Part shown: positions 34,825 to 41,865 of the stretch, one piece after another | How positions within the stretch are numbered: the stretch's first letter is position 1 | Layout of the letters: every line of letters starts with the position of its first letter | Assembly: GCF_018603885.1 (NCBI RefSeq) | Contig: NZ_JAHGAW010000010.1 | Coordinates: 124,001-188,000, forward strand | Direction of reading: 5' to 3' | Source of the DNA: Sphingobium nicotianae | GTDB taxonomy: Bacteria > Pseudomonadota > Alphaproteobacteria > Sphingomonadales > Sphingomonadaceae | Length of the DNA: 64,000 nucleotides | The notes under the pieces: model-generated | Seen by the model: the letters and a program-made list of their open reading frames with translations, nothing else | What the model was told of the DNA's origin: nothing | Database searches by the model: none | Made by a program: the position numbers and the translations under genes

Positions 34825-36390
34825 TCAACGCGCCGCGAACACATGCACCACGTCCCACGCGGTCTTGACCGTGAACAGGTCGCCGTTGAGTTCTGCATCG
34901 CGCGCCATCGCCTGCCAGTCGATATAGAAGCGAAGCGATGCGGGAACGGCGGCGGTTTCCTCGGTCACGTCCTGCACATAGTCGGCAAGACTTGCATATG
35001 CACCGAGGTAGCAGTCGCTCAGCGCCTCCTGTGCCTCTTCCAAATCGCCACTGTAATGGTCAAGCACTGCCGCGCCTAACGCGCCATGCTCGGCAATGAA
35101 CGCGGCTAATTCCGCCACACGGTCGAGGCTGGCGTGTTCGCTGATACGCAGTGCGCCAAACCCTTCGTAATCATGAATTGCATATTCTTCGGCGTCGGCG
35201 ATCGGGGACGCGGCCAGCATGGACTCGACATCGCCCCATAGTGCCCAAGGCTCGCGAGCGGCGTCTATCCAAGTGCCATGAATGTAGCCGTTATTGTATG
35301 CCGCAAGGCAGGCCACATAGATGCGGGGTTGTTCGGTGGCGGTGAACGTCGCATAGGTGTGGCGGAAGCAATAGGTGGTGCGGGGAATGCCGCTCGGTCC
35401 GTCGCGGAGCTTGGCATATTTCAGCAGCTCCTCGACGGTATCGCGGTAAAGCCAGACGGCAGGCTTGCCGTTGATGATGGTGAAGACGGGATCATCGGGC
35501 TTGGTGGCTTTTGAAAGCGCGCGCACGCGCTCAAGATAGTCGCCGACACTCTGAGGTGCGATGAGTTGGCGCGTCTTGCCCTTGCCCTGCACGAAGATAA
35601 CCAGAATGTCGTTGCCGTCTTTGTCCTTCGCTTTGGTGACGTCACGCCAGCGCAGATTCTTGGCCTCGGGCGGACGCATGCCGGTGTTGCACATGATGAG
35701 AATGAAGTTGTAGCACATCTGGCGATACCAGACGCCTTGGGGTGTCGTGGCTTCCTTCATCCACTTGCGCCCCGTCGTGTGCAGCTTGCGATATTCCTCC
35801 AGCGTGAACTCGTCACGCCGCGCGGATTTGAGCTTGGGCATCCCCTCGAACCGATGGCTGGCAGGCACATATTTCTTGCTGATGGCGAAATTCATGATCG
35901 CCGCAAAAATGGTCATCTCGATGCGGATGGTTGAATCGCTGATGATGGCGTTGCGACGACCGGTGCCGTTCTCCCGCCGCCACAGCGGATAATCCGACCA
36001 GCGATCCTGACCGATCAGATGCACCTGCGCGCTGCCCACATAGGCGTTAAGTGGGCCAGCCACCTTATTTTTGATATTCATCGCGCGCGCCTGGCTGATC
36101 TCGCCAGCATTGGCGCGCCGTTGCTGCGCTTCGGCATATTCCTCGGCAACCTGAAGGAAGGGCCGATTGAACACAGGAACATCGTGCTTCACCCGGAAAC
36201 GGATGTCGGCATCCTGATCCATCGCGCGGTCGCGCGCAGTCTGCCGATCCGCCGTGTGCAGCGAGATTGTCTTGTAGCGATCTTCGTTCTGGATTCTCAC
36301 CCGACAGTAGAAATTGCTGTGCCCGACATCGCCACGGCGGAAGATGATGAGGCCGGGCTTTATCTGCTCCTTGTCGGTGATGAATTTCAT
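34825..36390 (-). CDS. Tyrosine recombinase fused to ArdA antirestriction domain
   Basis: Chimeric protein of about 521 residues. Counting from the upstream GTG at 36405, residues about 1-354 are a tyrosine integrase: an arm/core-binding part, then NTGMRPPEAKNLRWRDV with catalytic Arg I and TTYCFRHTYATF with Arg II. Right there (near base 35343) the integrase stops: the LGH and final Tyr region is missing. Residues about 360-526 are nearly a whole ArdA: RIYVACLAAYNNGYIHGTWI, EEYAIHDYEGFGALR, VPASLRFYIDWQAMARD. ArdA is a DNA mimic that inhibits type I restriction enzymes. The recombinase is expected to be inactive; the ArdA part may still work. ATG 36390 preferred over GTG 36405. Confidence 0.85.
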   Translation of the reverse strand: MKFITDKEQIKPGLIIFRRGDVGHSNFYCRVRIQNEDRYKTISLHTADRQTARDRAMDQDADIRFRVKHDVPVFNRPFLQVAEEYAEAQQRRANAGEISQARAMNIKNKVAGPLNAYVGSAQVHLIGQDRWSDYPLWRRENGTGRRNAIISDSTIRIEMTIFAAIMNFAISKKYVPASHRFEGMPKLKSARRDEFTLEEYRKLHTTGRKWMKEATTPQGVWYRQMCYNFILIMCNTGMRPPEAKNLRWRDVTKAKDKDGNDILVIFVQGKGKTRQLIAPQSVGDYLERVRALSKATKPDDPVFTIINGKPAVWLYRDTVEELLKYAKLRDGPSGIPRTTYCFRHTYATFTATEQPRIYVACLAAYNNGYIHGTWIDAAREPWALWGDVESMLAASPIADAEEYAIHDYEGFGALRISEHASLDRVAELAAFIAEHGALGAAVLDHYSGDLEEAQEALSDCYLGAYASLADYVQDVTEETAAVPASLRFYIDWQAMARDAELNGDLFTVKTAWDVVHVFAAR

Positions 36391-36405
36391 CTCTTCGCTT
36401 CCCAC

Positions 36406-36423
36406 TGTGCAGAAACTGTGCAG
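36406..36423. promoter_or_regulatory. Putative integrase arm-type site pair, right inner
   Basis: TGTGCAG at 36406-36412 and 36417-36423, period 11 bases, directly upstream of the integrase start. Binding here could also autoregulate the integrase gene. Confidence 0.45.
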
Positions 36424-36455
36424 AATGGCGAGCTAAGTACTTGATCCGCCGTGCC

Positions 36456-36473
36456 TGTGCAGGTTCTGTGTGG
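36456..36473. promoter_or_regulatory. Putative integrase arm-type site pair, right outer
   Basis: TGTGCAG at 36456-36462 and TGTGTGG at 36467-36473, again with an 11-base period. It lies about 50 bases inside the right att-like repeat. Confidence 0.4.
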
Positions 36474-36521
36474 GCGATTATAGCAAAAAATATTGTTTGT
36501 TTATAGTATTTTATTCTGATA

Positions 36522-36536
36522 CCTTCACCCGCTCCA
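36522..36536. repeat. Putative att site, right
   Basis: CCTTCACCCGCTCCA, one mismatch to the tRNA-Gly 3' end. The stretch before it (36478-36520) is much richer in A and T than the rest of the window, typical of an element border. Confidence 0.6.
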
Positions 36537-36712
36537 GATTCGATAACCTCGTGGATGAAACGGTCTCACCTGTGGCGTACCGGGAGGTGCGAGCTGATGA
36601 TCAGCAATCTGCGGCAGGAGTGATTGAGGCAGTTCCGGGTTAGGTGCAGCTCACAATGGAGCGCGCTTTGATAGTTTGGCACACTGAAGCTAAATGAGAA
36701 CGAAAGTGAGAG

Positions 36713-36776
36713 TTTGCCTTTCACAACCCCTTTAGTGAAACGCCAACGTTCTGCGGAGTGAGTCGTGAAAGGCAAA
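36713..36776. repeat. 12-bp inverted repeat upstream of fic
   Basis: TTTGCCTTTCAC (36713-36724) and GTGAAAGGCAAA (36765-36776) are perfect inverted copies separated by 40 bases. The stretch 36537-36888 has no protein gene and is AT-richer than the core chromosome. The repeat may be an operator, an RNA stem or a mobile-element scar. Confidence 0.55.
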
Positions 36777-36888
36777 GAGGCCGAGTAAGAATCATTAACA
36801 AGCCAGCGGAAATTTCAGTTATCACAAACAAGTTTGCGGAAGCCGAGAAGGCGTTACGGTTTACATAAACATCGGTGGATGATATCCG

Positions 36889-38028
36889 ATGTCCATGCCT
36901 TTGCCTTGCCAGCCCGACAGCCTGCCGCTCTCCGATCTCCGTTGGCGCGAAATTCTTCCTCTCGTTGGTCGAGCCAACGCCTCCCTTGCCCGCTATGACG
37001 GTATGCTTCAAACACTGCCGAATTCGGCAATTTTGCTATCGCCCATAACCGCAAACGAAGCGGTCCTCTCTTCGAAAATCGAGGGTACCCAAGCCACGCT
37101 GGACGAAGTCCTCGAAGCTGAGGCAGGCTTGGTCACATCTGAAACGCGACGGGGAGACATCGAAGAAATCAACAATTATCGGGCAGCGGTCAGTATTGCC
37201 GAGGCCGCTCTCGGACATCGGCCCATCACGTTGTCACTCATACGGGAGGTGCATCAGCAACTCCTGCAGGGAGTACGCGGTCGCGACAAAACGCCGGGAA
37301 AGTTCAGAGAGGACCAAAATTGGATCGGTCGGCGCGGAGATCCGATAGAAAAAGCGCGCTTTGTGCCTCCGTCCCCTCTCGTACTCAACTCGGCGCTCGA
37401 GGAATGGCAGACCTACATCGGTCTCACAACAGAAGACCCTGTTCTGCAGACCGCCGTTGCGCACGCCCAGTTTGAAATTCTCCATCCCTTCAAGGATGGT
37501 AACGGGCGGATAGGCCGAATGTTGATACCGCTCGTGTTGTATCAACGGCAGGCACTTTCGCGTCCGATGTTTTATATGTCAGAATATCTCGAAACGCATC
37601 GTGACGATTACTACGATCGTTTGCTAGGAATAACCGATCACAGAGACTGGCACGGCTGGCTGACCTTTTTCCTTCAAGGTATGATTGAACAGGCAGAGGC
37701 GAACCTCGCCAAGGTGAAAAACATACGCGATCTATACGAGGCGACTAAACGGTCTGTGGTCGATCTCACGCATTCGCAATATGCGATGGCAGTCGTCGAC
37801 GCATTTTTTACGAGGCCAATCATATCCGGAACAGCGTTTGCCCAAGCGGCGGGTTTCAACAACCGAGTGACGGCCAACAACATGCTCCGGCAGCTTGAGG
37901 GGGAGCGGATAATCACAAAAATTCGGGAAGGAAGTGGGCGAACTCCAGCGATTTACGCATTTCCCCGATTGATCAACATAGCAGAAGGGAAGGCCATCTT
38001 CAGAGAAGTAGAGCCTCGCCTCCTCTGA
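36889..38028 (+). CDS. Fic family protein, predicted AMP-transferase
   Basis: Protein of 379 residues. The Fic active site is HPFKDGNGRIGR (199-210), matching HPFx(D/E)GNGRxxR with all catalytic residues. The autoinhibitory helix SSKIEGT (61-67, Glu65) lies N-terminal, so it is a class II Fic enzyme whose activity is held off until that Glu moves. An N-terminal Fic_N-like part precedes the Fic core, and a C-terminal winged-helix-like part (about 300-360; TRPIISGTAFAQAAGFNN) may bind DNA. The usual reaction is AMP transfer to a target hydroxyl; target unknown. Codon use is less GC-rich than in core genes, pointing to transfer. Confidence 0.9.
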   Translation: MSMPLPCQPDSLPLSDLRWREILPLVGRANASLARYDGMLQTLPNSAILLSPITANEAVLSSKIEGTQATLDEVLEAEAGLVTSETRRGDIEEINNYRAAVSIAEAALGHRPITLSLIREVHQQLLQGVRGRDKTPGKFREDQNWIGRRGDPIEKARFVPPSPLVLNSALEEWQTYIGLTTEDPVLQTAVAHAQFEILHPFKDGNGRIGRMLIPLVLYQRQALSRPMFYMSEYLETHRDDYYDRLLGITDHRDWHGWLTFFLQGMIEQAEANLAKVKNIRDLYEATKRSVVDLTHSQYAMAVVDAFFTRPIISGTAFAQAAGFNNRVTANNMLRQLEGERIITKIREGSGRTPAIYAFPRLINIAEGKAIFREVEPRLL

Positions 38029-38034
38029 AAATCG

Positions 38035-38353
38035 GCCAGCCGGCCGCAGTGGGAGCGCGACCGGCTAGCTATGATGGACCGCGAGGGACGCCTGCGTGGG
38101 ATCAGGCGGCGGCCATCAGGAGACGCTCCTGATCGTTTTCGGCATGGGTACGGTTTCCGTCGTCTCAGCGGTGGTAGCGACGACTGGTGCGGGCTGGGGC
38201 CTGCGCGGATCGCGATAGATGAGCCGGCGGCTGGCCAGCACCACGGCGCCGATCGCGAGATAGACAGCCAGGGCCGTCCAGAAGCTGAAGAACATCCCGA
38301 CCGCGAACGCCGCGCGCAGATAATTGGCGCGGAAGCCGAGACCGTCGCCGATC
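38035..38353. repeat. Direct repeat flanking ars operon, copy 1
   Basis: About 320 bp strongly similar to 40617-40941 in the same orientation, covering the PspC-like coding part and its 3' flank (shared TGGGAGCGCGACCGG and CGCGAGGGACGCC). Similarity ends abruptly after GTCGCCGATCG. Small indels separate the copies and shift the reading frame at the gene's 3' end. Confidence 0.85.
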
Positions 38354-38457
38354 GTCTTGTTGGCGCACAGCATGCACAGACGATGGTGGGCGCCCTCGCT
38401 CTCGAATGGCCTGCGGCAGCGCAGACATGGCTGGATCAGCGTGTCCGGTTTCGCCAT
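38116..38457 (-). CDS. Zinc-ribbon/PspC-like chimeric membrane protein
   Basis: Protein of 113 residues. Residues 11-31 form C-x2-C-x13-C-x2-C (CLRCRRPFESE ... CMLC), a zinc-ribbon-like head; then comes the PspC-like segment IGDGLGFRANYLRAAFAVGM with one membrane helix (FFSFWTALAVYLAIGAVVLA). From the helix on it parallels the protein at 40688-41002, but its N-terminus is unrelated and its C-terminus is frameshifted: the DNA in the other frame still encodes AENDQERLLMAAA, like the paralogue end. So it is probably a recombinant, partly decayed copy. No RBS is evident. Confidence 0.65.
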   Translation of the reverse strand: MAKPDTLIQPCLRCRRPFESEGAHHRLCMLCANKTIGDGLGFRANYLRAAFAVGMFFSFWTALAVYLAIGAVVLASRRLIYRDPRRPQPAPVVATTAETTETVPMPKTIRSVS

Positions 38458-38529
38458 GCAAATCGCGCCGTAGCCGGTAGGACCGGCAGAGGACGCGATC
38501 GAGGCCCGTTGCCCACATGGGCCGCCGCG

Positions 38530-38940
38530 CTAGAGGCGCACGATTTCGCCGTCTTCCTTCGTGAAATGGTCCGGCTGGCGATCCAGGAGCGACAGGACGA
38601 CTTCGGAGGGGCGGCCGAGCTTCGTCCCCTTCGGCGTCGTGACGATCGGGCGGTTGACGAGGATCGGGTGCGCCACCATCGCTGCGACGATCGCGTCGTC
38701 CGATACGCCTTCGGCTAGCAAGCCGAGTTCGGCGGCGGGCGTGCCTTTCTCGCGCAGCAGGTCGCGCGGCTTCGCGCCCATTGCGGCGAACAGTTCGTCC
38801 AGCAGGGGCCGGGTCCAGCCGGTCTTGCGATAGTCGACGACGGTAGGAGCGTATCCGGCGGCTTCGATCATCGCCAGCGCATTGCGCGAGGTGCCGCAAT
38901 CCGGGTTGTGGTAGATCGTGATCGGGAATGTGTCGGTCAT
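38530..38940 (-). CDS. arsC: Arsenate reductase, glutaredoxin-coupled
   Basis: ArsC of 136 residues reducing arsenate to arsenite in the cytoplasm. The catalytic Cys is in ITIYHNPDCGTSRNAL (Cys15); the conserved Arg-rich substrate part is HPILVNRPIVTTPKGTKLGR. This is the glutaredoxin/glutathione-dependent family, not the low-molecular-weight phosphatase type. The ATG overlaps the aqpS stop as ATGA. Last gene of the ars operon. Confidence 0.93.
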   Translation of the reverse strand: MTDTFPITIYHNPDCGTSRNALAMIEAAGYAPTVVDYRKTGWTRPLLDELFAAMGAKPRDLLREKGTPAAELGLLAEGVSDDAIVAAMVAHPILVNRPIVTTPKGTKLGRPSEVVLSLLDRQPDHFTKEDGEIVRL

Positions 38941-39596
38941 TGTGGGCAATCCTCCCTGAAGAGCCACGCGAAGAAGCCGACAGCGGCGAAGGTGCCGACG
39001 ATCTGCCCGGCGATGAACAGCGGGACCGAGGCGGGCGCGATCCCGGCGAATGTGTCGGACAGGCTCCGCGCGATCGTCACCGCCGGATTGGCGAAGGACG
39101 TCGAAGCGGTGAACCAATAGGCGGCGGTAATATATAGCCCCACCGCAACCGGCGTGAATTCGGGGCGCGACCGGTGCGTGCCGAAGATCGTCCCGATCAG
39201 GCCGAAGGTGGCGACGCATTCGGCGAAGCCCTGCGACGGACCGTCCCGCAGCCTGGCCGAAACCTGGATGATCGGTTCGGCGAACATCGCGTGCGCCGCC
39301 CATACGCCCAGCACGGCCCCGACAAGCTGCGCCGCGACGTAGGAGATTGCCGTGCGCCGATCGGCTTCGCCGCGCAGCAGGAAGGCCAGCGTCACCGCCG
39401 GGTTGAAGTGCGCGCCGGATACCGGGCCGAATATGTGGATCAACACGACAAGCCCCGCGCCCGTTGCGATCGTGTTGCCGAGAAGGGCAATCGCATCGTT
39501 CCCGGCGGCAAGGCGATCGCCCATGATGCCGGAACCGACGACGACGGCGAGCAGGAAAGCGGTGCCGACGCATTCGGCGGCGATACGCCGGATCAT
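38937..39596 (-). CDS. aqpS: Aquaglyceroporin of the ars operon
   Basis: MIP-family channel of 219 residues with six helices and two NPA motifs (HFNPAVTLAF, NPA at 65-67; FANPAVTIARS, NPA at 170-172). In Sinorhizobium meliloti an aquaglyceroporin in the ars operon (AqpS) lets arsenite, made by ArsC, leave the cell down its gradient. No ArsB or Acr3 pump is present here, supporting that role. ATGA overlaps link it to arsR and arsC. Confidence 0.9.
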   Translation of the reverse strand: MIRRIAAECVGTAFLLAVVVGSGIMGDRLAAGNDAIALLGNTIATGAGLVVLIHIFGPVSGAHFNPAVTLAFLLRGEADRRTAISYVAAQLVGAVLGVWAAHAMFAEPIIQVSARLRDGPSQGFAECVATFGLIGTIFGTHRSRPEFTPVAVGLYITAAYWFTASTSFANPAVTIARSLSDTFAGIAPASVPLFIAGQIVGTFAAVGFFAWLFREDCPQ

Positions 39597-39934
39597 GCGG
39601 ACGGACAGCAACCTTGCGCGGCTTCGACAAGCGGCGCGCAAATTTCGGGCCGGCCGGCGCAGCAGTCGGCGACGAGGAAGCCCAGCAAGTCGCCCATGCC
39701 GCCATAATCGGCGGAATAGATGACGGAGCGGCCTTCGCGCCGCGACCGGATCAGCCCGGCATGTCCAAGGATCGTCAAATGCGTCGAAAGCGTGTTGGGC
39801 AACACGCCGACTTCGCGGGCGATTTCACCCGCTGGCAGGCCGCCCGCCCCCGCCCGGACCAGCAGGCGAAAGACGGCCAGGCGATGCCCATGGGCAAGCG
39901 CGGACAGGGCTTCGACGGCTTCGGGCAGCAGCAT
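39593..39934 (-). CDS. arsR: ArsR-type arsenical repressor
   Basis: Winged-helix repressor of 113 residues: LSALAHGHRLAVFRLLVRAG, recognition region GVLPNTLSTHLTILGHAGLI, wing RREGRSVIYSADY. Cys91, Cys92 and Cys99 (in DCCAGRPEIC) plus a C-terminal Cys109-Cys110 pair are near the end, so inducer binding is probably at the C-terminal helix, as in the AfArsR or methylarsenite-selective types, rather than the classical helix-4 site. The ATG at 39934 shares one base with the arsI stop (TGATG). Confidence 0.9.
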   Translation of the reverse strand: MLLPEAVEALSALAHGHRLAVFRLLVRAGAGGLPAGEIAREVGVLPNTLSTHLTILGHAGLIRSRREGRSVIYSADYGGMGDLLGFLVADCCAGRPEICAPLVEAAQGCCPSA

Positions 39935-40383
39935 CAGCAGCAAGCCGCGCTGGGGGCCGTGGCGGGCGCACAGCATGCGCTCGACGATGCTTCGGGCAAT
40001 TCTTCGTCCTCGCCATATGCGGTCGATTCGCCATGCGTGTAGAAGGTCTCCCACCGAACACCCGCCGTGTCCGTTACCCAGGACTTGTCCGACTTCGCAT
40101 AGCAACACGTCGTTGCCTCCTGATCGACCGTCGTTTCGCCAGCGGCCTTCAAACGCGTTGCCAGTTCGGCCAATTCGTCCGGGCTATCGACTTGCACGCC
40201 GACATGATCGACGCCGGTCGCGCGGGCACGCGACGATATGGCCAGATTGACGCGGGGATCGTCCAGCATCCATTTGGCATAATCGGCCTTCAGCACCGAC
40301 GGCGGCGCGTCGAACAAGGTGCTGTAGAATGCGACGGCTTCGTCGATCGACGGAACGCTCACGTGAAGATGCAACCGCTTCAT
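39934..40383 (-). CDS. arsI: ArsI-type VOC dioxygenase, C-As bond lyase
   Basis: VOC-fold protein of 149 residues. The expected non-haem iron ligands are His5 (RLHLHVSVP), His60 (GVDHVGVQV) and Glu112 (RWETFYTHG), and the arsenic-binding vicinal pair Cys93-Cys94 is in ATTCCYAKSDKSWVTD. This pattern is that of ArsI, which demethylates trivalent methylarsenicals using O2; the related CadI family is the alternative. A Cys-rich tail (SACCAPATAPSAACC) is extra and may bind metal. AAGGAG lies 8 bases before the ATG. First gene of the operon. Confidence 0.88.
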   Translation of the reverse strand: MKRLHLHVSVPSIDEAVAFYSTLFDAPPSVLKADYAKWMLDDPRVNLAISSRARATGVDHVGVQVDSPDELAELATRLKAAGETTVDQEATTCCYAKSDKSWVTDTAGVRWETFYTHGESTAYGEDEELPEASSSACCAPATAPSAACC

Positions 40384-40402
40384 GCCGATATCTCCTTTGC
40401 TT

Positions 40403-40430
40403 CGATAATTCGACTATATCCGAATTATCG
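40403..40430 (-). promoter_or_regulatory. Putative ArsR operator
   Basis: Perfect 10-bp inverted repeat CGATAATTCG (40403-40412) / CGAATTATCG (40421-40430) with an 8-base spacer, 20 bases upstream of the arsI ATG. It overlaps promoter-like sequence on the minus strand (TTGTCG upstream, TATAGT in the spacer). Position and symmetry fit an ArsR dimer blocking transcription until arsenicals bind. The remaining 40431-40616 holds no gene, only four tandem CCGGT units (40474-40493). Confidence 0.7.
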
Positions 40431-40616
40431 ATTCGACAAGCGGTATATGCCAGTTTCGACGGTTGGTCCTTTGCCGGTCCGGTCCGGTCCGGTTCGGAAT
40501 CGAACCTCGGCGAAGTCGGATAAATATACGAACCTCTGTCGGGTCGCGGCAAAGGGTTAACCTGACGCCCTCACGCCGGGCAAAGCTCCAGCCTGCGCGG
40601 TCCAATGAGCGCCAAC

Positions 40617-40941
40617 ATACAGCCGGCCGGCCGCGGTGGGAGCGCGACCGGCCGGATATGATGACCGCGAGGGACGCCCGTGTGGGATCAAGCGGCGGCC
40701 ATCAGGGGAAGTTGCTGATCATTTTCGGCAATGACCGGTGCGGTTTCCAGCGTCTCAGCGGCGGTGGCGACGACAGGCGCCGGCTGCGGCTTGCGCGGGC
40801 TGCGATAGACCAGCCGGCTGGCCAGCACCACGGCACCGACGCCGAGATAGACAGCCAGGGCCGTCCAGAAGCTGAAGAACACCCCGACCGCGAACGCGGC
40901 GCGCAGATAATTGGCGTGGAAGCCGAGATCGTCGCCGATCG
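40617..40941. repeat. Direct repeat flanking ars operon, copy 2
   Basis: Partner of 38035-38353, same orientation. With copy 1 it brackets about 2.3 kb containing the whole ars operon and its operator, so recombination between the copies could delete or duplicate the operon. Confidence 0.85.
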
Positions 40942-41002
40942 CCTGGCAGATGCCCAGCATGGTGTCGCTGCGTCCGAAAATCGAAGGTTGATAGGTCTGC
41001 AT
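40688..41002 (-). CDS. PspC-domain membrane protein
   Basis: Protein of 104 residues with a PspC-like domain: MLGICQAIGDDLGFHANYLR followed by a single membrane helix FFSFWTALAVYLGVGAVVLA and a short polar tail ending PLMAAA. AGGAG lies 7 bases before the ATG. PspC proteins sense or stabilise the inner membrane under envelope stress; this short form has no PspA/B partner nearby. Intact relative of the chimeric gene at 38116-38457. Confidence 0.75.
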   Translation of the reverse strand: MQTYQPSIFGRSDTMLGICQAIGDDLGFHANYLRAAFAVGVFFSFWTALAVYLGVGAVVLASRLVYRSPRKPQPAPVVATAAETLETAPVIAENDQQLPLMAAA

Positions 41003-41244
41003 GTCTGAACTCCTGTGGCCCGGCCGTTCCCGGCCATGATGCCCTCTCCATCATGCACTCAGCTTTGCACGTGCCGTGCCAATTGGCCGGAATGGCTCTT
41101 TTCCGCCGACGCGCTAGCAAGGACGGAATGAACGCGGCCTGACCTTGGCGGATTTCACCGCTAATATTTGGGAAATTTCGCTAATTTCCGAACGATCGCG
41201 GCCCCTTGTATCGCTCGGCGATGGCCGGGAGCACCAAGAGCAGG

Positions 41245-41865
41245 CTATCGCGGACGCACGGGCCGGTTCATGCCGTCAGCTCCTGCCGATTGCGCAGGCT
41301 TGCGGATAGCGCCCGCCACCTTCCATGCGCCCGTCACCAGGCCCGCGACGAGCAAGATGTTCGCGACCATCAACAGCGTCATCATGACAATGGACGCGCC
41401 GACCGATTCATCGCGCATCCATCGGCGCAGCTGCTCGCGCTGCACGGACACGTAGAGCGCCTGGATATAATCATCCTGGAACGGCGCGATCGCGGCGCGG
41501 ATACGCGCGGAAGGATGAATGGGCACGACGAAGAAGTCGACGGTCTCGCCATGCTTGACGGCGATCAGATGACGCTCTGCCACGATGAGATAGGCCGTCG
41601 CCGCCGCGCTCCCCGCCAGAATGGTGCCGATCACCAGGAGCGCCGCCCAGCTGCTGCTCATCTTGCGGATATTCGAGCGCAGCAGGATGACGGCCAGGAT
41701 GACGCCGACCGTCATGAAGAAGCTCAGCACCTTGATGAGATCGGCAAGGCTCGGCGGAATCTGGACCAGCCCGAGCAGCAGCGCCAGAGCGGGCATCAGG
41801 GCGATCAAGGCCCCGATCGACTGGATGACGCGCCCCGTCGCGCTGATCGTCGTCTCTACTGACAT
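41245..41865 (-). CDS. Four-helix membrane protein of unknown function
   Basis: Protein of about 206 residues with four hydrophobic segments: about 12-35 (SIGALIALMPALALLLGLV), 42-62, 68-90 and a C-terminal one near 165-190 (VMMTLLMVANILLVAGLVTG). Between helices 3 and 4 lies a polar domain with VAERHLIAVKHGETVDFF. The ATG at 41865 lies 10 bases inside the end of the Pro-rich lipoprotein gene, so both are one unit. No family recognised. Confidence 0.65.
   Translation of the reverse strand: MSVETTISATGRVIQSIGALIALMPALALLLGLVQIPPSLADLIKVLSFFMTVGVILAVILLRSNIRKMSSSWAALLVIGTILAGSAAATAYLIVAERHLIAVKHGETVDFFVVPIHPSARIRAAIAPFQDDYIQALYVSVQREQLRRWMRDESVGASIVMMTLLMVANILLVAGLVTGAWKVAGAIRKPAQSAGADGMNRPVRPR

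Larger units (their letters stand above)
34386..36536. mobile_element. Collapsed integrative element at tRNA-Gly
   Basis: The tRNA 3' end CCTTCGCCCGCTCCA (34386-34400) reappears with one change as CCTTCACCCGCTCCA at 36522-36536, as expected for attL/attR. Between them lie only a small unknown gene, an integrase-ArdA fusion and AT-rich ends. The integrase 5' end faces inward from the right att site, the usual position at an element border. With about 2.1 kb and a recombinase lacking its catalytic Tyr region, this looks like a deletion relic, not a mobile unit. Confidence 0.7.

Noticed and set aside
40474-40493. Four tandem CCGGT units
   Set aside because: Short and simple; could be a regulatory or neutral microrepeat, with nothing more to support a function.
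34386-41002. One large genomic island from tRNA-Gly to the second pspC copy
   Set aside because: The att-like repeat ends at 36536; Fic and ars regions have no shared border sequence, so they are treated as separate acquisitions.
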